From assembly GCA_013368375.1 (NCBI GenBank), contig JAACJP010000052.1, forward strand, positions 160,162 through 224,161: a DNA stretch of 64,000 nt. Reading direction: 5' to 3'. The notes beneath the pieces were generated by a model. The model saw nothing but the letters and a program-made list of their open reading frames with translations, was not told the DNA's origin and searched no databases. Positions 9,384 through 20,132 of the stretch are shown here, piece after piece (within the stretch, counting starts at the first letter, position 1; every line of letters starts with the position of its first letter). The translations under genes were made by a program, and so were the position numbers. The DNA comes from Tricholomella constricta (taxonomy: Eukaryota; Basidiomycota; Agaricomycetes; Agaricales; Lyophyllaceae).

Positions 9384-10898
9384 TCAAAAATTTTCTTCGG
9401 TATAGTCGGTGAATGCATCTTCATTGTCGGTGAGTGCATCCTCATCAGGTGGTTTGATAGTTTCTAAGGCCATCTCAGGTAATGTCCTGAGATCCAACAC
9501 CATCCATCAGCTCAAGTCCGTAGTAACTTGAATGCGTGACTCACTTGATGTTAATTCCAGAGCGTCCGACAGCTTTTGAGGTGACCTTGCTCCACCAAGA
9601 AATGTTCACTTTTGGGACTTTGAGTTCGTAGCTATCCGAGAAGCTATTAGAGGCCAGTGATATCCACGCATAGACAGCAAGTATTGGATGCTGGGTGATT
9701 GCGGAGATGAACAATGTAGTGTTGTGGATGCCCTGCTGATCACCGGCGCCGGCGACAGTCTTTCTGTACAAAAGATATACCAAGGAGCCGTTGGACAAAA
9801 TGGCATAACTAACGTTGTGGTGTACTAATTGGCACCAAACCTGAAATCCAATGTGAGTTTAACTTTGTCATAAAAGCCATACATGTCACATACCTGTGTA
9901 AGTATCCGGTCTGCTGACGTTAATGTTCTACACATAGCACGGGATTTTGGCCAGATAAATTGGGTGGCGTAACCATGAACATTTTTCATGTCCCGAGAAA
10001 ATGGACCTGCGACGTTGTTTAACGTCGTTGGCAGCAGAGCAGCTTCTGTTTTCATCTCGATTAACAGGCGTGAGATTATCTTCACCACCGTTGCATCTGC
10101 GGGGCCAGTGGGCTTGCTGACAAGCTCCCAAAGTGCAATATCTGTTATGTGCGTAGCGCCTTTCATCGAAGACACGAAAAAAGGAAATGTTTCTTTGAAC
10201 TCCTCTGTCTCTGAGTATGTCATTATGTCAATTGAAGACTTGAGATTTGTAACCTTCGAAGCACCCTTTGCCTTCGCATAACGCAGGACCGTTATGGCCG
10301 TGTTTAGGAACGTCGTCCGAAAGATGACCTCGCTATCCTTTTCGGTAATCGTGGCAAGGGGTAGATTTAATGAACTGTGTTGTGGAAGAATACTGGCTGC
10401 GAATGGACCTTTACGATCCATGGCGAGCCCTTGCAGCTGCTTTTCCACCAATGTTACAAGCTGATCCACCAAATTCGGCACAGCAACGATTTGTCGAAGT
10501 TTTGGTCCTGAAAACGGCTTCTCTTTGTTGTTTGGGCTGGATTTCAAGACGTTGGTCGTGCCTTTGCTAACTGCAATCAACAGCGGAGACTTGCGAGGCT
10601 TCTCTTTAAGTGCTTGCATGACCGTGATGATGCCTCCTGGCTCAAGGTGAAGAGGGTCCAATCCTGAAGGAGTCGAAGTGTGTGCGACTGTGGTTTCCTT
10701 CACAGAGGCACTGGGTGGCTCATCGTGACGATAGCTAGTGACCCGAACACCATCTACGGGAGCATGGCTGGAAGACTCGTTTACATCAGAATTCTGGGAA
10801 GGGTGACGAGGACGACCTCCCGATGTTTGATCAGTAGCGTTTGCAACAGTCTTGATCGGTTTTTTCCTTTCACTGCGTCGAAGAGGTTTGGGATCCAT
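9384..10898 (-). CDS. Unknown A-family protein, copy A1
   Basis: Three exons on the minus strand, 10898-9894, 9840-9545 and 9486-9384, join into 467 residues; introns are 53 and 58 nt. The N-terminus is basic (LRRSERKKPIKTV, a possible nuclear localisation signal), followed by a long Ser/Pro/Thr-rich disordered stretch up to about residue 110. A globular region follows. After intron 1 there is a compact segment, VWCQLVHHNVSYAILSNGS then LVYLLYRKT, TTLFISAIT and ILAVYAWISLAS, that looks like alternating beta strands and a helix. The C-terminus is acidic (DEDALTDNEDAFTD). I do not recognise the family, but the same three-exon structure is kept in A2 and A3 with no frame damage, so it is a real, constrained gene. 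Nuclease-like or DNA-binding roles are possible but unsupported. It is transcribed divergently from K2, with 342 bp between the starts. Confidence 0.8.
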
Positions 10899-11240
10899 CG
10901 TAAGGCAAGTGGTTTGGTATTGGAAAGTATCAGCAGGGTAGTCGGGTATTTATATTCGAATTCAGTCCACGCACGTTGGCCACAGCGGTGAACGCTGGCG
11001 AGTTCTCACATGTGGCAAACAAGAAAACAGGGTCCTGGGTAACAAAAGGACTAGTCAGAAAATCTGATGATGTCGAACGAGCCATCAACGTAGTAGCCAA
11101 TATGTAGTGGTATGAAAAATGAGAAATGACAGCAAGAAAGACTAGAAAAGAATGGGGATATCAGCCCATCACTCAATAACTTATTTAAAGCGTTCTCATT
11201 TCATACTCGCCCATTACAATTTTCATTCACGTCCCCCTCC
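10899..11240. promoter_or_regulatory. Bidirectional promoter region between A1 and K2
   Basis: The starts of A1 and K2 face away from each other. A TATA-like TTATTTAAAG at 11181-11190 lies 50 bp before the K2 ATG. It sits in the same context (cactcaataac...aagcg) as in front of K6 and K7. No TATA-like box is obvious for A1. Confidence 0.55.
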
Positions 11241-12346
11241 ATGTCTAGCAGCATCACTTTCCAGGAGAATACGCCTTACGGCCCCATCACTCTATCCGTT
11301 TGGGATGACAAGTATGCAGTTCAGGCTCCTATCGTCTTAGAAGATGCAACAATTTTGAAGGGACTTGAAGAAGGCAGCAATGGCAAGTTCATCTACGAGG
11401 CAAAAATGAAGTTTGTCAACGATGCCGCCGGTGAGGCAGCAAAAACGACCATTGTCAAGTTCAGCAGTGACTGTGATGGGATGAGGGTTATGGAACGCGA
11501 AGCGAAATTCTACGTGGACCATCTCAAGGCGACGTATGGCAACGGCGTTCCCGAATTCTACGGCCTCTATAAAGGAGAATGTATCGAGACGGATGACGAT
11601 GACACCCCAACCACTGTGAACTGCGCATGTCTTGTCCTCCAACGTTGCGGAGAACCTCTTGGTATCACCAACTTCAGGGAACTAGAGAATGACCGGCCAT
11701 TCAGGTTAGTTTGGTTAGCCATTTTGACGCCGTTTATGTTGCTTACGGAGGATAACAAAGGCAAAAGCTCGTTAAGCTCTTTGAGAGATTGCACATCCAG
11801 CTGGACATCTGGCACCGCGACTTGTATCCTGTTGACGTCTTGAACATGGACGGCGAGCCTTTCATCATTGATTTTTCCGATGCAGAAACCCATACATGCG
11901 AACTTTCTGTTGCCCTCGAGGAAGGCGAGGTGGAGCCATTGTCAAGCCTGATTCCTTGCCCAGAGCTTTCAGCATTTCTGAGAGCCCTCGAAACCTGGTG
12001 GCTTCCCAGTACGTCGTTCTACAAACTCATTACCAATATAATCTGATTAGAACACCTCCTGCCTTTAGTTGCAACGATGTGGCATGGTGGCCTCTTTGTC
12101 GAAAATGACAAGGTCACTAGTGCAGCCTATATTTTCAAGCGGATAAGCCGTAAGGGTGTTCTCAAGGAGGAGGGATTGTCAGACGAAGATATTTGGAACG
12201 AGGCCGTCGTTGCTTGGAAGACGATACGTTCCCACTGGGCCAAGTATCACCCAGGAAAGAAGATTCGTACTTTAGGAATCACGAACTATGAGGAGTACTT
12301 GGCACAGAAAGACGACAGGAAAAATGCACCGGCCAAAGCTGGGTAG
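11241..12346 (+). CDS. Kinase-like protein K2
   Basis: Exons 11241-11704, 11761-12008 and 12069-12346 give 329 residues in frame. K2 keeps a kinase-like catalytic loop, WHRDLYPVDVL, in which the HRD is present but the metal-binding Asn is Asp, and DFSDA stands where DFG would be. The beta3-like lysine is in TTIVKFSS, the alphaC-like helix in EAKFYVDHLK, and the hinge in CACLVLQRCG. The C-terminal lobe contains the conserved W-x-x-HWAKYHP and the TNYEEYLAQK motif. Activity cannot be decided from sequence: an aminoglycoside-phosphotransferase-like or pseudokinase role is equally possible. K2 differs clearly from K4, K6 and K7 along its length. Its first intron starts gttagt where the others have gtgtgt. 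Confidence 0.8.
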
Positions 12347-12845
12347 TACTCTCTCTGTTCAGATCGACCTACCAGAAATATAATATTCATAGGCTTGTGT
12401 ACGCCTAGTTGAGACTGTCAATATACCCCTTGTTAGCATCCTGCTTTAACTAAGAGTTGAATGGTGTCTTGCGCGTTTTCGATCGTGGGAGGTCAGCCCT
12501 CTTCTATCAGAAGATCACGATTGTTGCTTGTCGACTACTTATAAGTTCACGGCAGCTCGATTTCTAGAGCGCTTGCCGCGACTTGCGTGGCCAAGAGCCA
12601 AGAGGATGAAGCGCCCCAAGATGAATTGTTCTACAGCCGCGGCGTGGCGTATGTATGAGAGGACAATTGATTTGGAATCCAAAGACACACACATGCATGC
12701 GACAAATGACTGCAGTATAAACGCAAGCGCGTGCAACGCAAATCGCTCCTAACGCACACGTAGAGAGTACGGTAAGCAACACAGATCCCATAGACGTAAG
12801 TACATACAACAAGAGGCAGTACAAGAGTCATCGTCGCATTCAGAA
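12347..12845. other. 3' flank of K2
   Basis: Contains the K 3' motif (TAGGC...GCCTA around 12391-12410) and a stretch with alternating purine/pyrimidine words (acgcaca, catgcatgcg) shared with the 3' flanks of K4, K6 and K7. No gene is seen. Confidence 0.5.
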
Positions 12846-13598
12846 TTATTGCCTCCCCACGCCCCACTCGGGATCACGATTACGAACACGGTCGCCGTGC
12901 ACAGGCCGTTCGCGCCTGTCCCACCGCCGCCGGTTTGCGCACGTCCCTTGTCGTATAGCAGAGACCTGGCGGGGGAAAGCGCACGAGACGCTGAGTGATC
13001 GATGTGGCACGGAGAGTGGGAGCGTGGCCTTTCCCATCCAGCCCTTTTGCGTTCTCGTGGTGGGCGCGGCGTCCCCCATCTCGACCAGGACCATCCCCGC
13101 GGACGAATCGGTTGTGCTTCTTCCTAGCCCGCTTCTCTTCATGCCGGGTTTCTTTCCATTGACGCTTTTGTCCTTTTTCGATGGATTTGGTGATGGGGTC
13201 CGTGATGAGTTTGGCGGGCTGGCTGGCACCTGCGCCTCCGGCAGTGGGACTAGTCACTGGTGCTGCCGTCTTCTTAGTAGGCTCGAATTCCCTGGGAGTA
13301 GGTGTCAGTGCAATATGAGGTGTGGGTGGATTGGAGCGCACGGATCACGGTGACGGCAGGGGGTTGGCTTCGAGTGTTTTGACTTCACCGATTTCTTCGT
13401 CGCGCTTGTGGATCTGGGCTTGGTCACGGTTGTACCAGTGGATGCCTTGTCCTTCTGCTAACGGCCCGTGGGGGCGTTAATTCTGTGGCCGAGGTAGTTC
13501 TGTGGGGGTGAGGGCGGACTTGGGAAGAACGCACCTCGCGGTCTTTGTCGGCAGAGACGGAGGCCCACGCGGGTGCCGCCTCGGACAGGCTTCAACAT
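12846..13598 (-). pseudogene. MMtag-family pseudogene M1a
   Basis: Aligns on the minus strand with the intact M3 gene over its whole length: start codon region (13598), exon 1, the intron positions, the Lys/Arg-rich middle and the Arg-rich tail. Exon 1 lacks 20 bases relative to M3 (the segment encoding GGQAEFK), which shifts the frame immediately after the start. The later parts also have substitutions and frame changes. The same 20-bp deletion is present in M1b and M1c, so the gene was dead before the local tandem duplication. Confidence 0.7.
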
Positions 13599-13639
13599 GC
13601 TGGTGGGCTTCACACACAAAGCCGACACGAATCATGATG

Positions 13640-14052
13640 ATACGACTAAGACTATGAGCCTCCTCTCGTCAAGATATCTGGCTTCTCCCCAACTGAATCC
13701 TCGTTGTCCTTCTCCCGGTTGTTGAGAGCCGTGGTGCACTTGTTGCGACGGCCAAGGGTGTTGAGTTCGAGGACTCGGGGACGGGCGAACGAAGGCGACC
13801 AGGTAAGGTTTTGTGAGGATGGCTTCTGCGGACCTCGTCGTTCTCGGATTTGTAGTAGTCGTTGTGACGAGCACGTTTTCACCCCTGCTTGCGGTCATGA
13901 TACTGTTTCTTTGGCAGGCTTGCTCGCTGTGAGGTGGGTACATGGTGTCCAGGGTGTTCTGGTAGACTGTGGCGTGAAGTCTGGCGTGACGCGGGTGTCC
14001 TTGTAGTCGAGGGCACCTGTTCTTGCGCCAAATGGTAGTCGTATTCGCACAT
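13640..14052 (-). pseudogene. Unknown repeated coding remnant F1
   Basis: On the minus strand a segment starting MCEYDYHLA at 14052 recurs with high similarity at F2 (about 16819) and F3 (about 19762). Frames are interrupted differently in each. Combining what is visible, the conserved parts are the start motif, a DNDDFNDRIYQN-like stretch seen best in F3, and an Arg/Glu-rich end. I do not recognise the protein. It lies between each M1 pseudogene and the next K gene and belongs to the tandem unit. Confidence 0.4.
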
Positions 14053-14150
14053 TAGAATGAGTGCATAAGAAAATCGTGATTGCCGAGTTGCACAATGCAC
14101 TTACCGTCGACCGTTCACTTCATACTCCCCCATCACAAATTTCCCCCTCC

Positions 14151-15246
14151 ATGTCTAGCAGCATCACTTTCCAGGAGGACGAGCCCTACACCCCCATCAC
14201 TCTTTCTATTTGGGACGACAAGTATGCAATTCGAGCTCCTATCGTCCTAGAAGATGCAACAATTTTGGAGAATCGCGGCAGTGGCATCATCTACAAGGCA
14301 AAAATGAAGTATGTCGATGATGCCGCCGGTCAGGCAGCCCCAGAGACGACTATTGTCAAGTTCAGCAGCAACCATGATAGGATGATGAGAATGGAGGATG
14401 AAGCGAGATTCTACGTGGACCATCTTAGGACAACGTATGGTAACGGTGTCCCGACGTTCTACGGCCTCTACAAGGGAGACTATAGTAGGAAGGATCGCCG
14501 TGGCAACCTATACACTGGGAAGTGTGCCTGTCTCGTCCTCCAATATTGCGGGAAACCGCTTCGTATCGCGCTTTTCAAGCAACTAGAGAATGACCGGCCA
14601 TTCAGGTGTGTCGCTATTGTCAACCATTGCCACGCCGTTCACGTTGCTAACGGAGGACCACAAAGGCATAAGCTTGTTAAGCTCATTGAGAGATTGCACA
14701 TTGAGCTGGGCGTCTCGCACGGCGACTTCTACACTTCAGATGTCCTGAACATGGACGGCAAACCTTTCATCGTCGATTTTTCCGATGCATGGATTCATAA
14801 ATGCGACATTGAAGTTGCCATCGAGGAAGGCGAAATGAGGCCAAGGCCAAGCTTGCTTGCCTGTAAAGAGCTTAGAGGGTTTCTGAATTCCCTCCATACC
14901 TGGTGGCTTCCTGGTATGTGCTTTTGCAAAATTCTTGCTAATCTGATCAGAACACTTCCTGCCTTTAGATCATACGGTGTGGCATCGTGGCCTTTTTGTT
15001 GAAAATGACGACGTCTACAGTGCTGCGGAGATTTTCGAACAAAGGAGCCGCAAGATTCACGAGGACAGAGCATGGACAGATGAAGATTTTTGGAACGAGG
15101 CCGTCGTTGCTTGGAAGACGATACATTCCCACTGGGCCAAGTATCATCCAGAAAACCCGACCATCCCTGATTTAGGCATCACGGACTATCAGGAGTACCT
15201 GGCACAGAAAGAGCAAGGTAAGAGTGCACCGGCCGAAACTGGGTAG
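14151..15246 (+). CDS. Kinase-like protein K3
   Basis: Exons 14151-14605, 14666-14913 and 14969-15246 give 326 residues in frame (introns 60 and 55 nt). The frame is open further upstream, but the MSSSITFQ start at 14151 is conserved in all copies. The catalytic loop reads SHGDFYTSDVL (HRD changed to HGD), and DFSDA follows. It is intermediate between K1 and K4/K6/K7: exon 3 resembles K1 and K8 (LFVEND...AAEIFEQRS), while exon 1 resembles K4/K6/K7. Its immediate upstream sequence comes from the F repeat, not from the A-K intergenic region, so the TATA box of K2, K6 and K7 is missing. Confidence 0.75.
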
Positions 15247-15492
15247 TGCTCTCTGTTTACGTCGACAGCCTATCAGAGTAATGTCTTCATAAGCTTGTGT
15301 ATGCCTAGTTGACACTGTCAATGTTAATGAATACCCGTTGTCTTGTTAGTGTTTTGACGAAGGACTGGATATGGTTGGCGGAGGTCAGTCCTCGATAAAC
15401 TCGTGACGCACATGTGGGGTGTACGGTAAATGACATGGACATAAGTACATACAACAAGAGGTTATACAGCCAAGTCATCGTCGTGTTCAGAA

Positions 15493-16300
15493 TCATTGCC
15501 TCCCCACGCCACGATCACGAAAACGGTCGCCGCCCGCAGGCCGTTCGCGCTGCGCATTCTCGTCCCACCGCCGCTGGTTCGCGTTCCCGGCAGCCTTCGT
15601 CGTGCGGACGTCTGCCCCCCTTGGCTCCTTCAGCCACGTCCGATCCACGTCCGGTCCTTGTCCTATGGCGGAGACCGGGCGCAGGGAAGCGCACGGAATG
15701 CTGAGTGATCGATGTGGCGCGGAGAGCGGGAGCGTGCTCTCTCCCATCAGGCCCTTTCGCATTTTCGTTTAGCGTGCGGCGTCCTCGAACTCGTCCAGTA
15801 CCTGAATCTATCCCCGTGCACGGCCCCGGCGGTGCTCCTTCTCGCCCGCTTCCCCTCATGCCCGTCTTTCTTTTCTTCCGATGACGCTTGTTATTTTTCG
15901 AGGGCTTTTATATGGGTCCGTGATGGATGAGGCGGGCTGGCTGGCACCTGCGCCTCCGGCAGTGGCACTGCCCGCTGGTGCTGCTATTTTCTTGGCAGGC
16001 TCAAATAACTGGGGCGTAAGTGTCAGTGCGACATTGTGCACAGAGCGACGGCAAGAGCGTTGGTTTCGAGTGTTTTGACTTCACCGATTTCTTCGTCGCG
16101 CTCGTGGATCTGCGCTTGGCTACGGTTGTACCAGTGGATGCCTTGTCCTTCTGCTAACGGCCCGTGGGGGCGTTAGTTCTGTGGCCGAGGTAGTTCTGTG
16201 GGGGTGAGGGCGGACTGGGACCGGTAAGAACGCACCTCGCGGTCTTTGTCGGCAGAGACGGAGGCCCACGCGGGTGCCGCCTCGGACAGGCTCACAACAT
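15493..16300 (-). pseudogene. MMtag-family pseudogene M1b
   Basis: Second member of the dead M series, aligned with M3 from the start region at 16300 to the Arg-rich tail at 15493. It shares the 20-bp exon-1 deletion with M1a and M1c and has further small changes, including loss of most of the serine/arginine tail. The flanks 16330-16820 (F2) and 15247-15492 (K 3' flank) match the equivalent places in the neighbouring units. Confidence 0.7.
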
Positions 16301-16349
16301 GCTGGTGGGCTTCAACTCAGACTGCACACGAAGCCGACACGAATCATGA

Positions 16350-16819
16350 CGATACGACTAAGACTATGGGCCTCCTCTCGTCAAGATATCTGGTTTCTCC
16401 GACCCACCTAAATCCTTGCTGGCCTTCTTCCTGTTGTTGAGAGCTCAGGTGGTGTACTTCTTCCGAAGCTTGGAAGGTCCGGCCACGGGTGCTGAGTTTG
16501 AGGACCAAGAAACGAGCAGGTAAGGCTTTGTGAGGACGGCTTCTGCGGACCTCGTCGTTCTCGGATTCGTAGTAGTCACTGTGACGAGCACGTTTTCATC
16601 CCTGCTTGCGGTAATAATAATGTTTCTGTTGGCAGGTTTTCTCGCTGTCGGATACGTGCCGTTCTGGTAGATACGGTCGTTGAAGTTATTGTTGTCAAAG
16701 CCTAGGACCTCTGTGGCGTGAAGTCTGGCGTGATGCGGGCGCGGGTGTCTTTGTAGTCGACCGGGATGATGTCTTCCGGGATCTGGTTCTCGGGCCAAAT
16801 GGTAGTCGTATTCGCACAT
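16350..16819 (-). pseudogene. Unknown repeated coding remnant F2
   Basis: Repeat of F1 starting MCEYDYHLA at 16819 on the minus strand. A DNNNFNDRIYQNGTY stretch is readable, but the frame changes before and after it. It is slightly longer than F1 in the middle. Function unknown. Confidence 0.4.
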
Positions 16820-16925
16820 TAGAATGAGTGCATAAGAAAGTCTTGATTGCCGAGTTGCACAATCCACTTACCGTCGACCGTTCACTTCATACTCCCCCAT
16901 CACAACTTTGATCTTGTCCCACTCC

Positions 16926-18041
16926 ATGTCGAGCAGCATCACTTTCGAGAAGAATAACCCTTACGACCCCATCACTCTTTCTATCTGGGACGACAAGTAC
17001 GCAGTTCAGGCTCCTATCGTCCTAGAAGATGCAACACTTTTGAAGGATTGCATGTTCATCTACAAGGCAAAAATGAAGTTTGTCAATGATGCCGCCGGTC
17101 AGGCAGCCCCAGAGACGACTATTGTCAAGTTCAGCAGTGGCGATCCTTGTCAGATGATGAAAATGGAAAAAGAAGCGAATTTCTACGTGGACCATCTTAG
17201 GACAACGTATGGTAACGGTGTCCCAACATTCTACGGCCTCTACAAGGGAGACTATAGTAGGAAGGATCGCCGTAGCAAGCTACACACTGGGAAATGCGCC
17301 TGTCTCGTCCTCCAATATTGCGGAGAACCGCTTGGTATCGCGATGTTCAAGGAACTAGAGAATGACCGGCCATTCAGGTGTGTCGTCCGTATTGTTAGTC
17401 ATTGTTACGCCGTTTATGTTGCTTACGGAGGATAACAAAGGCAAAAGCTCGTTGAGCTCTTTGAGAGATTGCACATCCAGCTGGGCATCTGGCACCGCGA
17501 CTTGTATCCTTATGACGTCCTGAACAAGGATGGCGAGCCTTTTATCATTGATTTTTCCATTGCATCGTTACATAAATGCGAAATTTCTGTTGCCATTGTG
17601 GAAGGCGAGGTGGAGCCCTCACCAAGGTTGATTCCTTGCCCAGAGTTTGCACGGTTTCTGAATGCCCTCGATACCTGGTGGCTTCCCAGTATGTGGTTCT
17701 ACGAATTTTTTTTTGCCAATACTATAATCTGATCAAGACACCTCCTACCTTTAGCTGTAACGGTGTGGCATCGTGGCCTCTATGTCACAAATAACAGGGT
17801 CAAAAGTGCAGCCTATATTTTTGAGCGAATACGCCTTGACAGGCGTCTCCGTGAGGACGGATTGACAGACGAAGATTTCTGGAATGAGGCCGTCGTTGCT
17901 TGGAAGACGATACGTTCTCACTGGGCCAAGTATCACCCAAAAGACTCGACCATCCCTGATTTAGGAATCACGGACTATGAGGAGTATTTGGGACAGAAAG
18001 ACGATTCAGACGAGGATGATGCAGCGGCCGAGATTTGGTAG
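16926..18041 (+). CDS. Kinase-like protein K4
   Basis: Exons 16926-17377, 17441-17688 and 17755-18041 give 328 residues in frame. It is nearly identical to K6 and K7 over all exons, including the loops WHRDLYPYDVL and IIDFS. It differs at its very C-terminus, which is acidic (DSDEDDAAAEIW) like K1. The neighbouring M1c and F3 sequences, by contrast, group with M1a/M1b and F1/F2. K4 is therefore a mosaic in its context. Like K3 it lacks the TATA-like box of K2/K6/K7, because the F repeat joins about 100 bp upstream of the ATG. Confidence 0.8.
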
Positions 18042-18442
18042 TGTTTCCTGTTCATGTCGACAGCCTACCAGAAATATGGTCTTCATAGGCTTGTGTACGC
18101 CTAGTCGGAGAGATTGACAACTACTACCCCTTGTTAGTAAGTTGAATGGTGTCTTGCGAGTTTTCGAAAACTTGTGGTTGACAGTCTCCCATCGGAACGT
18201 CGCGATTGTTGCTTTCGACCATAGGTTCGCCGTATTTCAATTTCTGGACGACAGCCGCGGCGTGGCGTATGTATGTAGCTGATTTGGAAATCAAAAACGC
18301 ACACATGCATGCAATAGATGACTGCAGCATAAACGCAAGCGCGTGCCACGCAAATCGCTCCTGACGCACACGTAGGCAGGACGGTTAAGCAAAGAACCTA
18401 TAGACGTAAGTACATACAACAAATGGCAATACAGTCAAGGCA

Positions 18443-19271
18443 TCATCGCCTCCCCACGCCACGATCACGATCCCGAACACGGTCACCGTCTGCAGGCCGT
18501 TCACGCCGCGCATTCCCGTCCCACCGCCGGCGGTCGAACTCGCGTTCGCGTTCCCGGAAGCCTTCGTCATACGGGCGTCTACCCCCCCTGCGCTCCTCCC
18601 GCCCCGTTCGGTCCTTATTGTATGGTGGAGACCTGGAGCGGCGGCGCGGGGAAAGCGCACGGGGCGCTGAGTGATCGATGCGACGCATGGAGTGGGAGCG
18701 TAGCCTCTCCCTCTCCCTCTCGCGTTCAAGTTGTCGTTCTGGGCGCGGGGTCCTCGATCTCGATCTCGACCTGGACTGGACCTCACGGCCCGGCGGTGCT
18801 CCTTCCTAGCGCGCTTCTCCTCCCGCCGGGCATCTTTCCGACGATGCTTTTCTTCCTTTTCGAGAGCCTTGGCGGTGGAATCTGTTATGGGTTTGGGTTG
18901 TGCTGGAGAAGGCGGGCTGACACCGGCAGTGGGACTACCCGCGGGTGCTACCGTCTTTTTAGTGGGTTCGAATCCCCTGAGCATGGGTGTCAGTGCGATA
19001 TGGGGGTTGGGAGGATTGGAACGCACAGAGCGACGGCAAGGGCATCGGCTTCGAATTCCTCAACTTGACGGTTTTCTTCGTCGCGCTCGCGCTCGTGCTG
19101 GATCTAGGCTTGGTCACGGTTGTACCGGTGGATGTCCTTGTTCTTCTACCAACGGCTGGTGTAGTTCTGTGGGGGTGAGGGCGGACTGGGACTGGTAAGA
19201 ATGCACCTCGCGGTCTTTGTCGGCAGAGACGGCGACCCACGCCGGTGTCGCCTCGGACAGGCTCACAACAT
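18443..19271 (-). pseudogene. MMtag-family pseudogene M1c
   Basis: Third dead M copy with the 20-bp deletion in exon 1; the start region (19271) runs into a stop after two codons. The C-terminal Arg/Ser-rich part stays open for about 80 codons and is close to M2 and M3, and the short intron before GFEPTKK is still recognisable. The 3' half therefore looks younger than the 5' half. Confidence 0.7.
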
Positions 19272-19299
19272 GTGGTGGGCTTCACACACACGAATCATG

Positions 19300-19762
19300 A
19301 CGATACGACTAAGACTATGGGCCTCCGCTCGTTAGAATATCTGATATCTCCCCACCTGAATCCTTGCTGGCCTTCTTCCTGTCGTTGAGAGGTGTGATGT
19401 ACTTCTTCCGAAGCTCGGAAGGTCCGGCCAAGGTGTTGAGTTCGAGGACTCGGGAATGGGCGAACGAAGGCGACCAGGTAAGGCTTTGTGAGGATGGCTT
19501 CTGCGGACCTCGTCGTACTCGGATTCGTAGTAGTCGTTGTGACGAGCACGTTTTCATCCCTGCTTGCGGTAATACTGTTGGCGGGCTTGCTCGTTGTGAG
19601 GCAAGTACATGGTGTCCAGGGTGTTCTGGTAGATACGGTCGTTGAAGTCATCGTTGTCGAAGAGGACCTTTGTGGCGTGAAGTCTGGCCTGACACTGTAG
19701 TCAACCAGGACGATGTCTTCGGGGACCTGGTTCTTGGGCAAATGGTAGTCGTATTCGCACAT
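19300..19762 (-). pseudogene. Unknown repeated coding remnant F3
   Basis: Third copy of the F segment, the longest open one. From MCEYDYHLPKNQVPED at 19762 the frame is open to about 19300. A DNDDFNDRIYQNTLDTMYL stretch is readable only in another frame, so a frameshift lies between them. It ends 106 bp before the truncated K5. Confidence 0.45.
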
Positions 19763-19867
19763 TAGAATGAGTGTAAGAAAGTCGTGATTGCCGAGTTGCA
19801 CAATCCACTTACCGTCGACCGTTCACTTCATAACCCCCCATCACAACTTTCATTCTTGTCCCACTCC

Positions 19868-19912
19868 ATGTCGAGCAGCATCACTTTCGAGAATGATAAG
19901 CCTTACGAGCCG
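19868..19912 (+). pseudogene. Truncated K gene (K5), first 15 codons only
   Basis: Starts MSSSITFENDKPYEP like K4, then switches at about 19908-19912 into the downstream flank of an A gene (ctgagggatgaaaaaatgg, compare 9200-9225). The K frame closes soon after. This is the breakpoint that joins the tandem K-M-F array to the A2-K6-M2 block. Confidence 0.7.
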
Positions 19913-20132
19913 CTGAGGGATGAAAAAATGGAGTGGGCACTCTTGGATTACTTATAGGAAAGAATACTGAGATGGCTGATTTTTCAGTGTAACTGTAAGT
20001 ATGTCAATGGGCGAAATCAGAAATCATTGAGAATTTGGGTAAACTAAGCACTACATTTGTTGATTACAGTGAAAGAGAGTGAAAGACGGCTCAGTCAACT
20101 CAGCTCTGAGCACTCCGAGTTTTTCGGGAGCT

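Noticed and set aside
14061..14150. N-terminal extension of K3 starting MHKK
   Set aside because: The extension comes from the F repeat; all other K genes start at MSSS.
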